From DASYPQ01 sp041488095 (GTDB lineage Bacteria > Planctomycetota > UBA1135 > GCA-002686595), in assembly GCA_041488095.1 (NCBI GenBank), contig JBGPOP010000036.1, positions 1 through 42,946 of the forward strand: 42,946 nt of DNA, written 5' to 3'. The first letter of the stretch is position 1. Every line of letters begins with the position of its first letter. Positions 15,977 to 24,548 of the stretch are shown here, piece after piece. The position numbers and the translations under genes are program-made. A model generated the notes under the pieces. The model had not been told where the DNA came from and did no database searches. It was given only the letters and a program-made list of their open reading frames with translations.

Positions 15977-17665
15977 TCATTGCCTTGGCAAGTCCGCCGT
16001 GAGCCGACTTATCCGGCGGAAGAGAACCACGATCACGGGCAAGACCAGAACCATCAGGGAACCCTGGGCGACAGGATGGAGCCTCGCCAACGCATGCACA
16101 CCCGCGGCTGCTCCCGCGCAGATCGTCATGACAATGCTCAGACCCAGCATCCGAACATTGACCTCGCCCTGCTGGTGCTGACATGTGAAAGGGATCGCGA
16201 GACCGAAGTGAGGGATGCCCGCGAGCAGCAGCAGCGAGACCATCTCCAGTGCCAGTACGATGTCTGCGGTACGGGGCACCCCGTCGATGACAAGCAGGAT
16301 CGTGGCAAGAACCAAGGCAACAGGGAGGAGGACGCCCAGCAAGAGACCCTTGACCCCGCCTGCGAGCAAAAATCCCGGGTCGAGCACCGGGTGCACGTGC
16401 AGGACGCCGGATGCCTTCGGAAACTCGGTGTAGCGAGACGTATCAAGGAATCCCGTGAATCCAATCGTGGCCATGTAGAGCGCGAACACGCCAAAGGGGC
16501 CACTCTCCCGCACCCCTCCTTCGCGGAACGGGACGGACACCGCGACGATCATGACGGAGAATCCGATGAGCTGTGGCAGCGCGAAGCGCAGGAAGACGCG
16601 GTCTCGTCGCGACATCGCCAAGGTGAGATCAAAGGCTGAGCGTTCCGCTTGGGACCGAGTGACGAGCCGGCCCAGGCGCGAAGCGGAAAGGATGCCGGTC
16701 TTCCATGTAGGCTTGTTGACGACACGCCCATGTGCCTCGCCGGACAGACCTACGATGAAGTGACGCGAGGCCAAGTATAGGGCAAGCAGGCAGGCGGCCA
16801 TGGGGAGCAGCAAGGCGAGAAGGGTGAGCCCGAGGTTCGTGCGTGAGGCATCCCCCAGAGCGAGTCCGAACAGACCGCCGAAGTGCATCGGCGGCACAAG
16901 CATCCGAACCAGGGGATGCGCTTCGAGCATGGTGGTGATCGAGTGAACGGAGAAGATCCGCGGTAGAAGCTGCGAGCCTCCCATCAGAAAGGCCGCCAGT
17001 CCGACCTGGAGCCACAACGCCAACCGCTGAAATCGGACCGGACCGAAGAGGATCAGCACGAGTCCATAGAAGGCCGAGACAAGTCCGACCGTCAGGAAGG
17101 TCGAGAGGATGGAGGCAAGCGGCACAAGGGTCAGCACAGCCCACGCCGAGAAGTTCAACGAGCCGAGCACCATCGGCCAGAATGCGATGCTGACCCAGAG
17201 GAGACCCGTGTAGACGAGTACGTGCGCCATGCGGGCGGCGAAGAGCGTGCGATCGCCCACTGGAAGCGGAGCGACGATGGCGATGTCCGTGGAGTCCACG
17301 AGCATGGGTCCGTACTGGAGGAGCAACACGAACGCGAGCAGCCCCATGTTCGTAGCCTGAACGGCCGCCATCCAGAGCACAGGATCCGGATGGAAGCAGG
17401 CCATCACTCCGACTGGGAGGCCAGCGAGCCACCCGAACCCGAGCAAGACTCCGAAGCTGATCGCCAAGGAACCCCCACCCGCTTGGGTCGTAGCTCGAAG
17501 GTCGAGGCGGAGTTTCAGCTCCAGAATGGATCGAAAGCGCTTGAAATCGACGCCAGCGGCCTGGATCGGCTTGCGAAGATGATCAACGATTTTCAAAACG
17601 ATCGTGAGAGGCAGAGGCGACTCTCCGCGCTTGATCCATCCCGAAGCCAGGGATTTCACACTCAC
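15977..17665 (-). CDS. ABC transporter integral membrane subunit (ABC-2-like)
   Basis: The 562-aa product has at least ten hydrophobic spans, for example SFGVLLGFGWLAGLPVGVMA, LLAFVLLLQYGPMLVDSTDI, LVYTGLLWVSIAFWPMVLGS, ILSTFLTVGLVSAFYGLVLI and LLGVLLPVALVLATILLVID. A soluble stretch of about 80 residues sits mid-protein. The N-terminal RSILELKLRLDLR helix before the first span is typical of large ABC-2-type permeases. Substrate unknown. Its start overlaps the stop of the ATPase gene by 4 nt (17662-17665), so the pair is translationally coupled with the ATPase first. Confidence 0.85.
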   Translation of the reverse strand: MSVKSLASGWIKRGESPLPLTIVLKIVDHLRKPIQAAGVDFKRFRSILELKLRLDLRATTQAGGGSLAISFGVLLGFGWLAGLPVGVMACFHPDPVLWMAAVQATNMGLLAFVLLLQYGPMLVDSTDIAIVAPLPVGDRTLFAARMAHVLVYTGLLWVSIAFWPMVLGSLNFSAWAVLTLVPLASILSTFLTVGLVSAFYGLVLILFGPVRFQRLALWLQVGLAAFLMGGSQLLPRIFSVHSITTMLEAHPLVRMLVPPMHFGGLFGLALGDASRTNLGLTLLALLLPMAACLLALYLASRHFIVGLSGEAHGRVVNKPTWKTGILSASRLGRLVTRSQAERSAFDLTLAMSRRDRVFLRFALPQLIGFSVMIVAVSVPFREGGVRESGPFGVFALYMATIGFTGFLDTSRYTEFPKASGVLHVHPVLDPGFLLAGGVKGLLLGVLLPVALVLATILLVIDGVPRTADIVLALEMVSLLLLAGIPHFGLAIPFTCQHQQGEVNVRMLGLSIVMTICAGAAAGVHALARLHPVAQGSLMVLVLPVIVVLFRRISRLTADLPRQ

Positions 17666-18435
17666 GACAATGCATCCAGTAGACGACGAGCCCGCTCCTC
17701 TTGGTCACCCGCGCTCGTCAGTCCAGCGAAGATCGCCTCGAGCGAGGTGCCTCGGCCCGCTCGCGCAAGATCCTCGAAGCTTCCCTGGGCCACGATTCGG
17801 CCTCGATCCAGGATGACGATGGGATCGCAGATCCGCTCCACAACGTCCATGACATGCGAACAGTAGAAGACCGTGCGTCCACGCTGCACGAATCCGCGCA
17901 GGAACTCCTTGATCAGAATGGTCGCATTGACATCAAGGCCGGATAGCGGTTCGTCAACGAACAGCAGCTCGGGGGAATGAAGGAGGGCCGAGGTGAGGAG
18001 CACCTTCTGTCGCATTCCCTTGGAGAGGTTCGAGATGCGACTGTTGAGACGCGCCGATAGATCGAACGCGAACAGGAAGGCATCTGCACGTTCCTGGATC
18101 CGTCGATCGTCGAGGTCGTGAAGCCGTCCAATGAAAAGGAGGTATTCCGCGATGGTGAGTTGCTCGTAGAGGATGGCGTTCTCGGGCACGTATCCGATGC
18201 GCCGCTTGATCTCCATCGGCTCCTTGCGCGGATCAATTCCGAGGACCCGAACCTCGCCCTCAAACGTACCGAGGAGGCCCGTGAGGATCTTGACGGTGGT
18301 TGTCTTTCCCGCGCCGTTGGGTCCGATGTATCCGAGGATCCGCCCGGGCTCGACCGCGAGGTCGATCTTGTCGAGCACGGTATTCCCACCGAACTGCTTG
18401 CGTAGACCGCGGGCTTCGATCGCGAGCGAACTCAT
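17662..18435 (-). CDS. ABC transporter ATP-binding protein
   Basis: The 257-aa product has Walker A GPNGAGKTT (residues 38-46), a Q-loop region GYVPENAILYEQLTIAEYL, signature LSKGMRQKV, Walker B LLFVDEPLSGLD, and the switch His in YCSHVMDVVERICD. The order and spacing are canonical, and the sequence is of the ABC-2 drug/polysaccharide exporter subclass (CcmA/NatA-like). It energises the large permease encoded next. ATG at 18435 is the first in-frame start and gives the standard N-terminal strand LAIEARGLRKQFGG. Only the permease is evident as partner; no separate periplasmic component is nearby. Confidence 0.95.
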   Translation of the reverse strand: MSSLAIEARGLRKQFGGNTVLDKIDLAVEPGRILGYIGPNGAGKTTTVKILTGLLGTFEGEVRVLGIDPRKEPMEIKRRIGYVPENAILYEQLTIAEYLLFIGRLHDLDDRRIQERADAFLFAFDLSARLNSRISNLSKGMRQKVLLTSALLHSPELLFVDEPLSGLDVNATILIKEFLRGFVQRGRTVFYCSHVMDVVERICDPIVILDRGRIVAQGSFEDLARAGRGTSLEAIFAGLTSAGDQEERARRLLDALS

Positions 18436-18598
18436 CGCCGTCCATCCTAGCCGCGCGGCTTGCCTCGACCTCCACGCAAGGGTGTTCGCGCGGTCACGCT
18501 CGCGCCGTGTCGCTCAGCTCGGCGTTCCCTCGCCGCCTCTCCCCCGCCTCGCGCGGAGCGCCTAGACAGAGCCTGCTTCTGCCGAACCCGTCGCGCCC

Positions 18599-19318
18599 TC
18601 ACGCGCTACGCAGCCAGCCGTCGTAGAGACCGGCAAGTTCCCGCAGGGCCTTCGCGCCGTCCCCGCGGAACGACGAGCCGTGCATCAGCGCAAGCGTCGT
18701 CGGCCGGAGATCGGCGAGCCGGCGTATCGCGGGGCCGGTTCCCGGCGTGTAGCAGCTCGCGCGGAACATCTCCTCTCCGGCTTTCGCGGGGAGGACGATG
18801 TCCTTCTCCGTGACGGGCGGCCCGTCTCCCGTGTGCGTGAAGAGATCTCCGGCGAGCAGCGTCCGCGTGGATTCCTCGAAGAGCACGCGGGCCTCCCAGT
18901 TGTGCGGCACGTGCGGCGTGTCGAGGTGGCGCACGCGCTTGCCGCCGAGGTCGAGGACCTCGCCGTCCTCCAGCGCGCGCGGCGGGCGGTCACAGAGATC
19001 GTTCAGGGAGACCATCACGCCGACCGCACCGTGGGCCACCTGGGCTCGCGGCGCGGCGGCGAGCCATTGGTTCATCGAGCCGCACTCGTCCGCTTCGACG
19101 TGGCCGAAGGTGATCCAGCGCAGGTCGGCGAGCGGAACGATCCGCGAGACGGCCTGCGAGACCGCAGCAAACATGGCGCGTGGCCCGGTGTGGAACAGGA
19201 GCGGCTGCTCAGCTCGGATCAGGAACTGGTTGAAGGTGAACCCGTCGGGCGTCAGCTCGGGAACGAACGTGGAGACGCGGTAGATGCCGTCGGCGATCTC
19301 GTCGGTGCGGGTCTGCAT
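18599..19318 (-). CDS. Metallo-beta-lactamase-fold protein of the diiron (ODP/flavodiiron-like) type
   Basis: The 239-aa product has metal ligands in the ODP order: HVEADE (HxExD instead of HxHxDH), a His in QVAHG, Asp in LLAGDLFTH, and a late His in LMHGSS. HxExD is the flavodiiron and oxygen-sensor variant, which binds a di-iron rather than di-zinc centre. There is no flavodoxin or rubredoxin domain, so it resembles stand-alone ODP sensors that bind O2 or redox ligands. ATG at 19318 has GAGG 7 nt upstream on its strand; an in-frame start 33 nt earlier adds nothing conserved. It lies 138 nt downstream of the radical SAM gene on the same strand. Confidence 0.88.
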   Translation of the reverse strand: MQTRTDEIADGIYRVSTFVPELTPDGFTFNQFLIRAEQPLLFHTGPRAMFAAVSQAVSRIVPLADLRWITFGHVEADECGSMNQWLAAAPRAQVAHGAVGVMVSLNDLCDRPPRALEDGEVLDLGGKRVRHLDTPHVPHNWEARVLFEESTRTLLAGDLFTHTGDGPPVTEKDIVLPAKAGEEMFRASCYTPGTGPAIRRLADLRPTTLALMHGSSFRGDGAKALRELAGLYDGWLRSA

Positions 19319-19456
19319 GGGGATCCTCGGAACGCCTGGAACGACTCCCAACCTCCGGATGGTAGCCCGCCCAGGCGATCTCCTCCACGTCGATCAGGTT
19401 GCCGAGACGTTCGCGCCGTCAGCCTCGCGTCCGCGCGCCCAGGCAGCCGCTGCGCA

Positions 19457-21157
19457 TCATTCCACCTTGATACCACGGATCCGGCGCGGTCCGCGATCGC
19501 CCCCGGCGGCCACGGATCCGATCGCGCTCGGCTTCGGGGTCGCCTTTTCCAGCTCCGGCGTCCTCTCCGCGCGCGACATCAGGCTCGCGTAGCGTCCCAG
19601 TTTCTGCTCGTAGCGGCGCTGGTAGAACTCCGGGAGGGGATTCCCGTCCCCCTCGTGGAAGGCGCGGAACTCCCGGTCCGTCGAGAGCATCCTGCGCAGG
19701 AGCCGGAGTCCGGCGAGGTCCTGTCGCATCGCGAAGGTCCGAAGCACGTTGAGCGTGCCGAATCGCAGCGTCGACTCCCGACCGAGCCGGCGCACGAGCA
19801 TCGCGCTCGACGTCATCGTCGAATAGATGTCGATGAGGTGGTCGTAGTATTCGACCGGGCGATAACGCGGCATGGTCGTGACCAGGTACGGGGTGTAGTA
19901 GAAGCTGAACGGCATGGCGTCGAGGATCTGGCCGCCCGCGCGTGCCCGGTCGTAAAGAGGGGTGTTGCCGAAGGGTGTCGGGATGTTGACCGTGGACCAG
20001 ACGAAGGGAGCCGACCGGATGAATTCCTTGGTGAGCTCGGCCGGCTCGTCCCCGTCGTCCGCGTGGGTCCCGAACAGGAAGTTCGCCTGGAGACCGGGAA
20101 CGTACTGCCGGAGCTGGCGGAAGTGTCCGACGACCTGGGTGAGCTTCTCCCTCCCGACCCGGGTGCCGACCCCGGTCTTGTTCGAGTAGTCGTTCCAGGA
20201 TTCGACTCCCGGAGCGATGAAGAGGCATCTCGTCTCCTTGAGACGCTGCATCCTGGAGTCGCGCAGGATGGAGAGGGAGCTCTCCATGATGTAGGGACTG
20301 CGCTTCCCCTTCGGGATCGTCTCGATGATGTCCAGCACCTGATCGAACTTCACGCCGAAGTTCGGGTCGTGGTACGTCACCAGGACTCCCGGCCAGTGCT
20401 CGGACAGGTAGCGAAGATCGGCCTCCAGCAGCTCCGGGGGAAACATCACATACGGATTGTTCCAGTCCACGCAGAAGTCGCAGGTGTAGGGACAGCCGAT
20501 GCTGCTCAAGAGCGGCACGATGTTGATGCGACGGAACCTGCTCCTCCGCACCAGGGATGCCGTCACGATCTCCGGCATCCGCTCCTCGACGCTCGGCAAC
20601 GTCTTCAAGGGCCGGCCGCTGGTCACGACCGTGTGTCGCTCGAATCGGTCGCGGAGGATGTCGTCGAGGAGGGTCTTGTCGCAGTCCTGGACGACGAGGT
20701 CGAAGAAGCGGAGGCAGTCCTTGGGGAACGCCTTGGCATGCGGCCCACCCACGACGGTCAGCGTCTTCCTCGTTCGGTAGACCTTCGCCAGGGCGCAAGC
20801 GAGCGCGCTGGCCTGCGTGTAGGTCGCGATGAAGACGACGTCGAGGTGGTCGGGGAGCAGCTCGATCGGATCCCGTTGCCCGTAGTACGTGGCGTACGAG
20901 ACTCGATGGCCGAGCTGCCGGCACCACACCGAGACGGCCTGGGGAGTGATGCTGGCGTGGTACTTCTTGAAGAGACCGCGGTAGACGAAGTCCGTCCAGC
21001 TCTTCGAGGCGGAGTCCTCGATCAGCTCGATGATGCCTACGTCGAGGCGTCGGCGTCCCTGCACGGGCGGATGCGTTGCATGCGAGGGCTCCTGGCCGGA
21101 TGGGCGCTCGCGGCCGATCGCCGCCGTCCTGCCCGTCCCTCGAGCTTTCGGGAGCAT
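19457..21157 (-). CDS. B12-binding-type radical SAM protein
   Basis: The 566-aa product has a Rossmann-like N-terminal domain (about 38-180) with DVVFIATYTQASALACALA and VVGGPHAKAFP, the core of cobalamin-binding radical SAM proteins. The DxHxxG cobalamin-ligand motif is not visible, so B12 may be bound base-off without a His ligand or not at all. The [4Fe-4S] motif is CPYTCDFC (Cys 222, 226, 229, CxxxCxxC). SAM-domain strands follow (LVTYHDPNFGV, LFIAPGVESWNDYSNK, LQANFLFGTHADDGDEP). The C-terminal about 120 residues are helical. The substrate is unknown; such proteins act in methylation or rearrangement of lipids, hopanoids or natural products. ATG at 21157 has GAGAGG 7 nt upstream; a GTG at 21064 is the alternative start just before the conserved LDVGIIELIED. 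Confidence 0.87.
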   Translation of the reverse strand: MLPKARGTGRTAAIGRERPSGQEPSHATHPPVQGRRRLDVGIIELIEDSASKSWTDFVYRGLFKKYHASITPQAVSVWCRQLGHRVSYATYYGQRDPIELLPDHLDVVFIATYTQASALACALAKVYRTRKTLTVVGGPHAKAFPKDCLRFFDLVVQDCDKTLLDDILRDRFERHTVVTSGRPLKTLPSVEERMPEIVTASLVRRSRFRRINIVPLLSSIGCPYTCDFCVDWNNPYVMFPPELLEADLRYLSEHWPGVLVTYHDPNFGVKFDQVLDIIETIPKGKRSPYIMESSLSILRDSRMQRLKETRCLFIAPGVESWNDYSNKTGVGTRVGREKLTQVVGHFRQLRQYVPGLQANFLFGTHADDGDEPAELTKEFIRSAPFVWSTVNIPTPFGNTPLYDRARAGGQILDAMPFSFYYTPYLVTTMPRYRPVEYYDHLIDIYSTMTSSAMLVRRLGRESTLRFGTLNVLRTFAMRQDLAGLRLLRRMLSTDREFRAFHEGDGNPLPEFYQRRYEQKLGRYASLMSRAERTPELEKATPKPSAIGSVAAGGDRGPRRIRGIKVE

Positions 21158-21254
21158 CGGCACACCTCTCTTCCCACGTTGTGGACTCGGCCACGCCCTC
21201 CCTCCGCTGCGAGCAAGAAGGTGCGCCCCTCGTTCCCGAGACTAGACGTCCGCG

Positions 21255-21293
21255 CCGGGGCACACAAGGTCGAGGTTGAAGGAGGTGCCCCGG
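21255..21293. repeat. 9-bp perfect inverted repeat between two minus-strand genes
   Basis: CCGGGGCAC (21255-21263) and GTGCCCCGG (21285-21293) flank a 21-nt spacer. It sits after the end of the dehydratase gene (stop at 21421) and before the radical SAM start. It could terminate the former or regulate the latter. No T-run on either side. Confidence 0.35.
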
Positions 21294-21420
21294 GGTGCCG
21301 TACGCGTGGATCGTGCCCGGCCCGGATCCCGAATCAGTCCGCGCCGTCAGCTTCGGGGACGCGCGCACCCCTTTCCGACCGGGAAGCTCGGCTCTGCCCA
21401 CCCGTTCGGAACCCACGCCC

Positions 21421-22407
21421 TCAACGACCGTGAGACGGCCGTTCCAGGAGGATCTCCGCGAGCTTCGACAGGTCGATGCTGCCACCTGTCACGAGGCAGA
21501 CCGTCGTTCCTCTCTCATCCGGCGGGGATTTCAAGGCCGCGGCCGTCGCGAGCGCGCCCGCGCCTTCGGCGATCAGGTGGTTGGCAGCAGCCAGCATCCT
21601 GATCGCGGACCGCACTTCGTCCTCCGAGACCAGGACCACGTCGTCGGCCAGGTCCCTCAACAAGGGGAACATCTCCTCCGTGACGTAGGGAACAGCCACT
21701 CCGTCGCACATCGTGTGGCACTCGACCGTGACGGGCTCGCCCGCACGAATCGCGGCGTGAAGCGAGGCGCATCCCTCGGGCTCGACGGCCACGACACGTG
21801 TGGAGGGCCTGGCCGATTTGATCGCGCTGGCCACGCCGGCGAAAAGGCCGCCCCCGCCGACGGGAACGTAGACCGTGTCGACCTCCGGGCAATCGACGAG
21901 CACCTCGAGGCCCAGTGACCCGTGCCCGAGTATGACGTCCCGGTTCGTCCACGGGTGGATGAATGCGTAGGGCTCGGAAACCCATCCGTGCTCCCGCAAG
22001 AAGCGGAAGACCTCTGCGGTGGGCACCAGCACCGGCGTCCCGCCCAGCGCGCGAACGGCCTCGACCTTCGCCGCCGGCGCGGTGTCCGGCATGAGGCTTC
22101 GCGCCGAAACGCCGAAACGATGGCCGCACCAGGCCAGCGCCTTGGCCGTGTTCCCGGCGCTGACGGTGCTTAGGCCGCTGCGGCGCTGCTCGTCTCCCAG
22201 GCGGAGGACGGCGTGGTAGATGCCGCGGATCTTGAACGAGCCGGCAGGCTGAAGGATCTCGGGCTTGAGCAGGATCCGGAGATCCGGTCCATGCGCGTGG
22301 AGCGGGACGAGCGGCGTGTGGACGACGACGTCTCGGATGCGGTCGGCGGCCGCCTCGAGCTCTGACCGGCTGGGCCTCTCGACCGCCTTCATCCGGCTTC
22401 TCGCCAT
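21421..22407 (-). CDS. PLP-dependent serine/threonine dehydratase family protein
   Basis: The 328-aa product is a fold-type II PLP enzyme. The Schiff-base Lys is in GSFKIRG, preceded by LLKPEILQPAGS. SAGNTAKALAW contacts the substrate carboxylate, VPVGGGGLFAGVASAIKSA is the phosphate-binding Gly loop, and CLVTGGSIDLSKL closes the active site. There is no C-terminal ACT domain, so it is a catabolic rather than allosteric biosynthetic type. Activity on serine, threonine or a beta-hydroxy amino acid such as hydroxyaspartate is possible. ATG at 22407 precedes MARSRMKAVERPSRSELEAA; a TTG at 22443 is the alternative. It is divergent from the ornithine-cyclodeaminase-family gene, with about 95 nt between starts. 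Confidence 0.9.
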   Translation of the reverse strand: MARSRMKAVERPSRSELEAAADRIRDVVVHTPLVPLHAHGPDLRILLKPEILQPAGSFKIRGIYHAVLRLGDEQRRSGLSTVSAGNTAKALAWCGHRFGVSARSLMPDTAPAAKVEAVRALGGTPVLVPTAEVFRFLREHGWVSEPYAFIHPWTNRDVILGHGSLGLEVLVDCPEVDTVYVPVGGGGLFAGVASAIKSARPSTRVVAVEPEGCASLHAAIRAGEPVTVECHTMCDGVAVPYVTEEMFPLLRDLADDVVLVSEDEVRSAIRMLAAANHLIAEGAGALATAAALKSPPDERGTTVCLVTGGSIDLSKLAEILLERPSHGR

Positions 22408-22502
22408 GCTCGTGGTCCCCGCCTCGATTCCTTGCTCCGGCAACGGCGCGGTCTCTCCTCGGCGGTTTGCGCCCCTCCGCTCTCCGCGTCACGATACCCA
22501 AA

Positions 22503-23510
22503 GTGGCGACGCTGATCCTGACGCAGCCGCAGATTCGCGCCTTGCTCCCCATGAGAGTCTGCGTGGACCTGATGGCCGAGGCCCTGACCACCCTCACCCG
22601 CGGCGAAGCCCAGAATCCGCTGCGTTGGGGCATGAAGCTCGCGGACGGGAAGGGACTGCTCGGGATGATGCCCGGCAGCCTGAGCCGGCCTGCGGCTCTC
22701 GGTCTCAAGGTCGTCGCGATCTTTCCAGGGAATCACGGCACTCCCTATGATTCCCATCAGGGCGTCGTCGTCCTGCTCGACGTCGATCACGGCGTTCCAC
22801 GGGCCATCCTGGACGCGAGCGAGATCACCGCGATCCGCACGGCCGCTGCGAGCGCCCTCGCCACGCGCCTTCTTGCACGCGAGGACGCCGGCGATTTGGC
22901 GATCCTGGGCGCGGGTGTTCAGGCCAGAACCCACCTCGAAGCGATGATCTGCGTGAGGAGGGTCCGCCGCGCGCGCGTGTTCAGCCCGAGCCGTGCCGGC
23001 CGGGAGGGGTTCGCCGCTCGCGAGTCGAGCCGGCATGGAATCCGCGTCGAACCGGTGGACAGCGCCCGCGCGGCGGTCGAGGGCGCCGATCTCGTCTGCA
23101 CGACGACCTCTTCGGTCGAGCCGGTTCTTCTCGGCGAGTGGCTCGCTCCGGGGACCCACGTCAACGCCGTGGGGGCGTGCACGAAGAACGCTCGCGAGCT
23201 GGACTCGGCGGCTGTGCTGCGCGCGCGCCTGTTCGTCGACTGCCGCGAGTCGGCCCTGAACGAGGCCGGAGATTTCCTGATCCCGAAGAGCGAGGGCGTG
23301 CTCGGGGACGATCACATCCGGGGCGAGCTGGGTGAGGTCCTGGTCGGCCGGTGCGCGGGTCGGCGATCGCCGGAGGAGATCACCCTCTTCAAGTCGTTGG
23401 GGCTCGCCGTGGAGGATCTCGCCGTGGCATCCCATCTGGACCGCCTGGCCCGCGAGCAAGGAGTCGGAACGATGGTCGAGCTGGGAGGAGCACGCCATGA
23501 GCCCGATTGA
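22503..23510 (+). CDS. Ornithine cyclodeaminase/mu-crystallin family protein
   Basis: The 335-aa product has the family N-terminal dimerisation half (LILTQPQIRALLPMRVCVDL, GLLGMMPGSLSRPAALGLKV), substrate-side PYDSHQGVVVLLDVDHG, and an NAD(P) Rossmann motif LAILGAGVQARTHLEAMICV. It also has VNAVGACTKNARELD and the terminal ALNEAGDFLIP to EDLAVASHLDRLA. The family includes ornithine cyclodeaminase, alanine dehydrogenase, ketimine reductase, EutC and iminosuccinate reductase BhcD, so the substrate is open. GTG at 22503 is preferred because VATLILTQPQ is the normal family start. It overlaps the following dehydratase gene by 14 nt. Confidence 0.9.
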   Translation: MATLILTQPQIRALLPMRVCVDLMAEALTTLTRGEAQNPLRWGMKLADGKGLLGMMPGSLSRPAALGLKVVAIFPGNHGTPYDSHQGVVVLLDVDHGVPRAILDASEITAIRTAAASALATRLLAREDAGDLAILGAGVQARTHLEAMICVRRVRRARVFSPSRAGREGFAARESSRHGIRVEPVDSARAAVEGADLVCTTTSSVEPVLLGEWLAPGTHVNAVGACTKNARELDSAAVLRARLFVDCRESALNEAGDFLIPKSEGVLGDDHIRGELGEVLVGRCAGRRSPEEITLFKSLGLAVEDLAVASHLDRLAREQGVGTMVELGGARHEPD

Positions 23511-24459
23511 GGCCATCCCGCTGGCCGAGATCCGCGCCGCTCGCGAGCGGATCGCGGGTTCGGTCCTGCGCACGCCGCTGATCCGCTTGAACGTCGAGGA
23601 CGCTCCGGCCGAGATCTTCCTCAAGCTCGAGAACTTGCAGCCGATCGGGTCCTTCAAGCTGCGTGGCGCAGGCAATGCGATGGCCAAGGCCGGCCCCAAG
23701 GCGCTGTCGCGGGGCGTCTATACCGCGAGCGCCGGCAATATGGCCCAGGGGGTTGCGTGGACCGCGAAGCGGATGGGCATCCCCTGCTCCGTCGTCGTTC
23801 CCGACCACGCGCCGCGCACGAAACTGGAAGCGATCGAACGGCTCGGGGCGCGCATCGTGCCCGTACCCTTCGAGCGATGGTGGCAGGTGCTCGTGGACCG
23901 TCACTATCCGGGAATGGAGGGCCTCTTCATTCATCCAGTCTCTGACCCCGCGGTGATCGCCGGCAACGGAACGATCGGCCTCGAGATCCTCGAGGACCTG
24001 CCCGACGTGGACGCCATCGTGGTCCCCTACGGCGGCGGCGGCCTTTCCTCGGGCATCGCCTCGGCGGTCCACGCGCTCGAGCCCGACACGCGCGTCTACG
24101 CCTGCGAGGTCGAAACCGCCGCGCCCCTCTCCGCCTCCCTGCGCGCCGGCGCTCCTCAGGAAGTGACGTATACACCGAGCTTCGTGGACGGGATCGGAGG
24201 GCGGGGCATCCTGGTGGAGATGTGGCCGCTCGTCTCACGGCTTCTCGCGGGCTCGCTCGTGATGTCACTCGCCGAGGTCGCGGCGGCCGTCCGGATCCTC
24301 GCGACGCGCAACCGGGTGATCGCGGAGGGAGCGGGGGCAACGCCGGTGGCCGCGGCACTCTCGGGTCGGGCCGGGTCCGGCAAGATCGTCTGCGTTGTCT
24401 CCGGCGGGAACATCGACGCTGCGAAGCTGTGCAAGATCCTGGATGGCGGCGTTCCGTGA
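23497..24459 (+). CDS. PLP-dependent threonine dehydratase family protein (second copy)
   Basis: The 320-aa product has LKLENLQPIGSFKLRGAGNA with the catalytic Lys in SFKLRG, YTASAGNMAQGVAW, IVVPYGGGGLSSGIASAVHA for phosphate binding, and the C-terminal IVCVVSGGNIDAAKLCKIL. No ACT domain. It is a distant paralogue of the protein at 21421-22407. ATG at 23497 has GGGAGGAG upstream and overlaps the ornithine-cyclodeaminase-family gene by 14 nt, so those two are coexpressed. The pairing of an OCD-family protein with a dehydratase recalls EutB/EutC of ectoine breakdown and BhcB/BhcD of the beta-hydroxyaspartate cycle. The other genes of those pathways are not in the window, so I assign no symbol. 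Confidence 0.9.
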   Translation: MSPIEAIPLAEIRAARERIAGSVLRTPLIRLNVEDAPAEIFLKLENLQPIGSFKLRGAGNAMAKAGPKALSRGVYTASAGNMAQGVAWTAKRMGIPCSVVVPDHAPRTKLEAIERLGARIVPVPFERWWQVLVDRHYPGMEGLFIHPVSDPAVIAGNGTIGLEILEDLPDVDAIVVPYGGGGLSSGIASAVHALEPDTRVYACEVETAAPLSASLRAGAPQEVTYTPSFVDGIGGRGILVEMWPLVSRLLAGSLVMSLAEVAAAVRILATRNRVIAEGAGATPVAAALSGRAGSGKIVCVVSGGNIDAAKLCKILDGGVP

Positions 24460-24548
24460 CGGTTCGCTCGTGAGGATTCGTTCGCTGTTGGCGGGGTGGG
24501 AGGATCTGTGACTGGACAGACCGCCATCCCCCCCGCGCCCGCCGAACC

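Noticed and set aside
18680..21433. 917-codon plus-strand open frame across the MBL-fold and radical SAM genes
   Set aside because: Both minus-strand genes have intact motifs and ribosome sites; the plus translation looks like low-complexity shadow.
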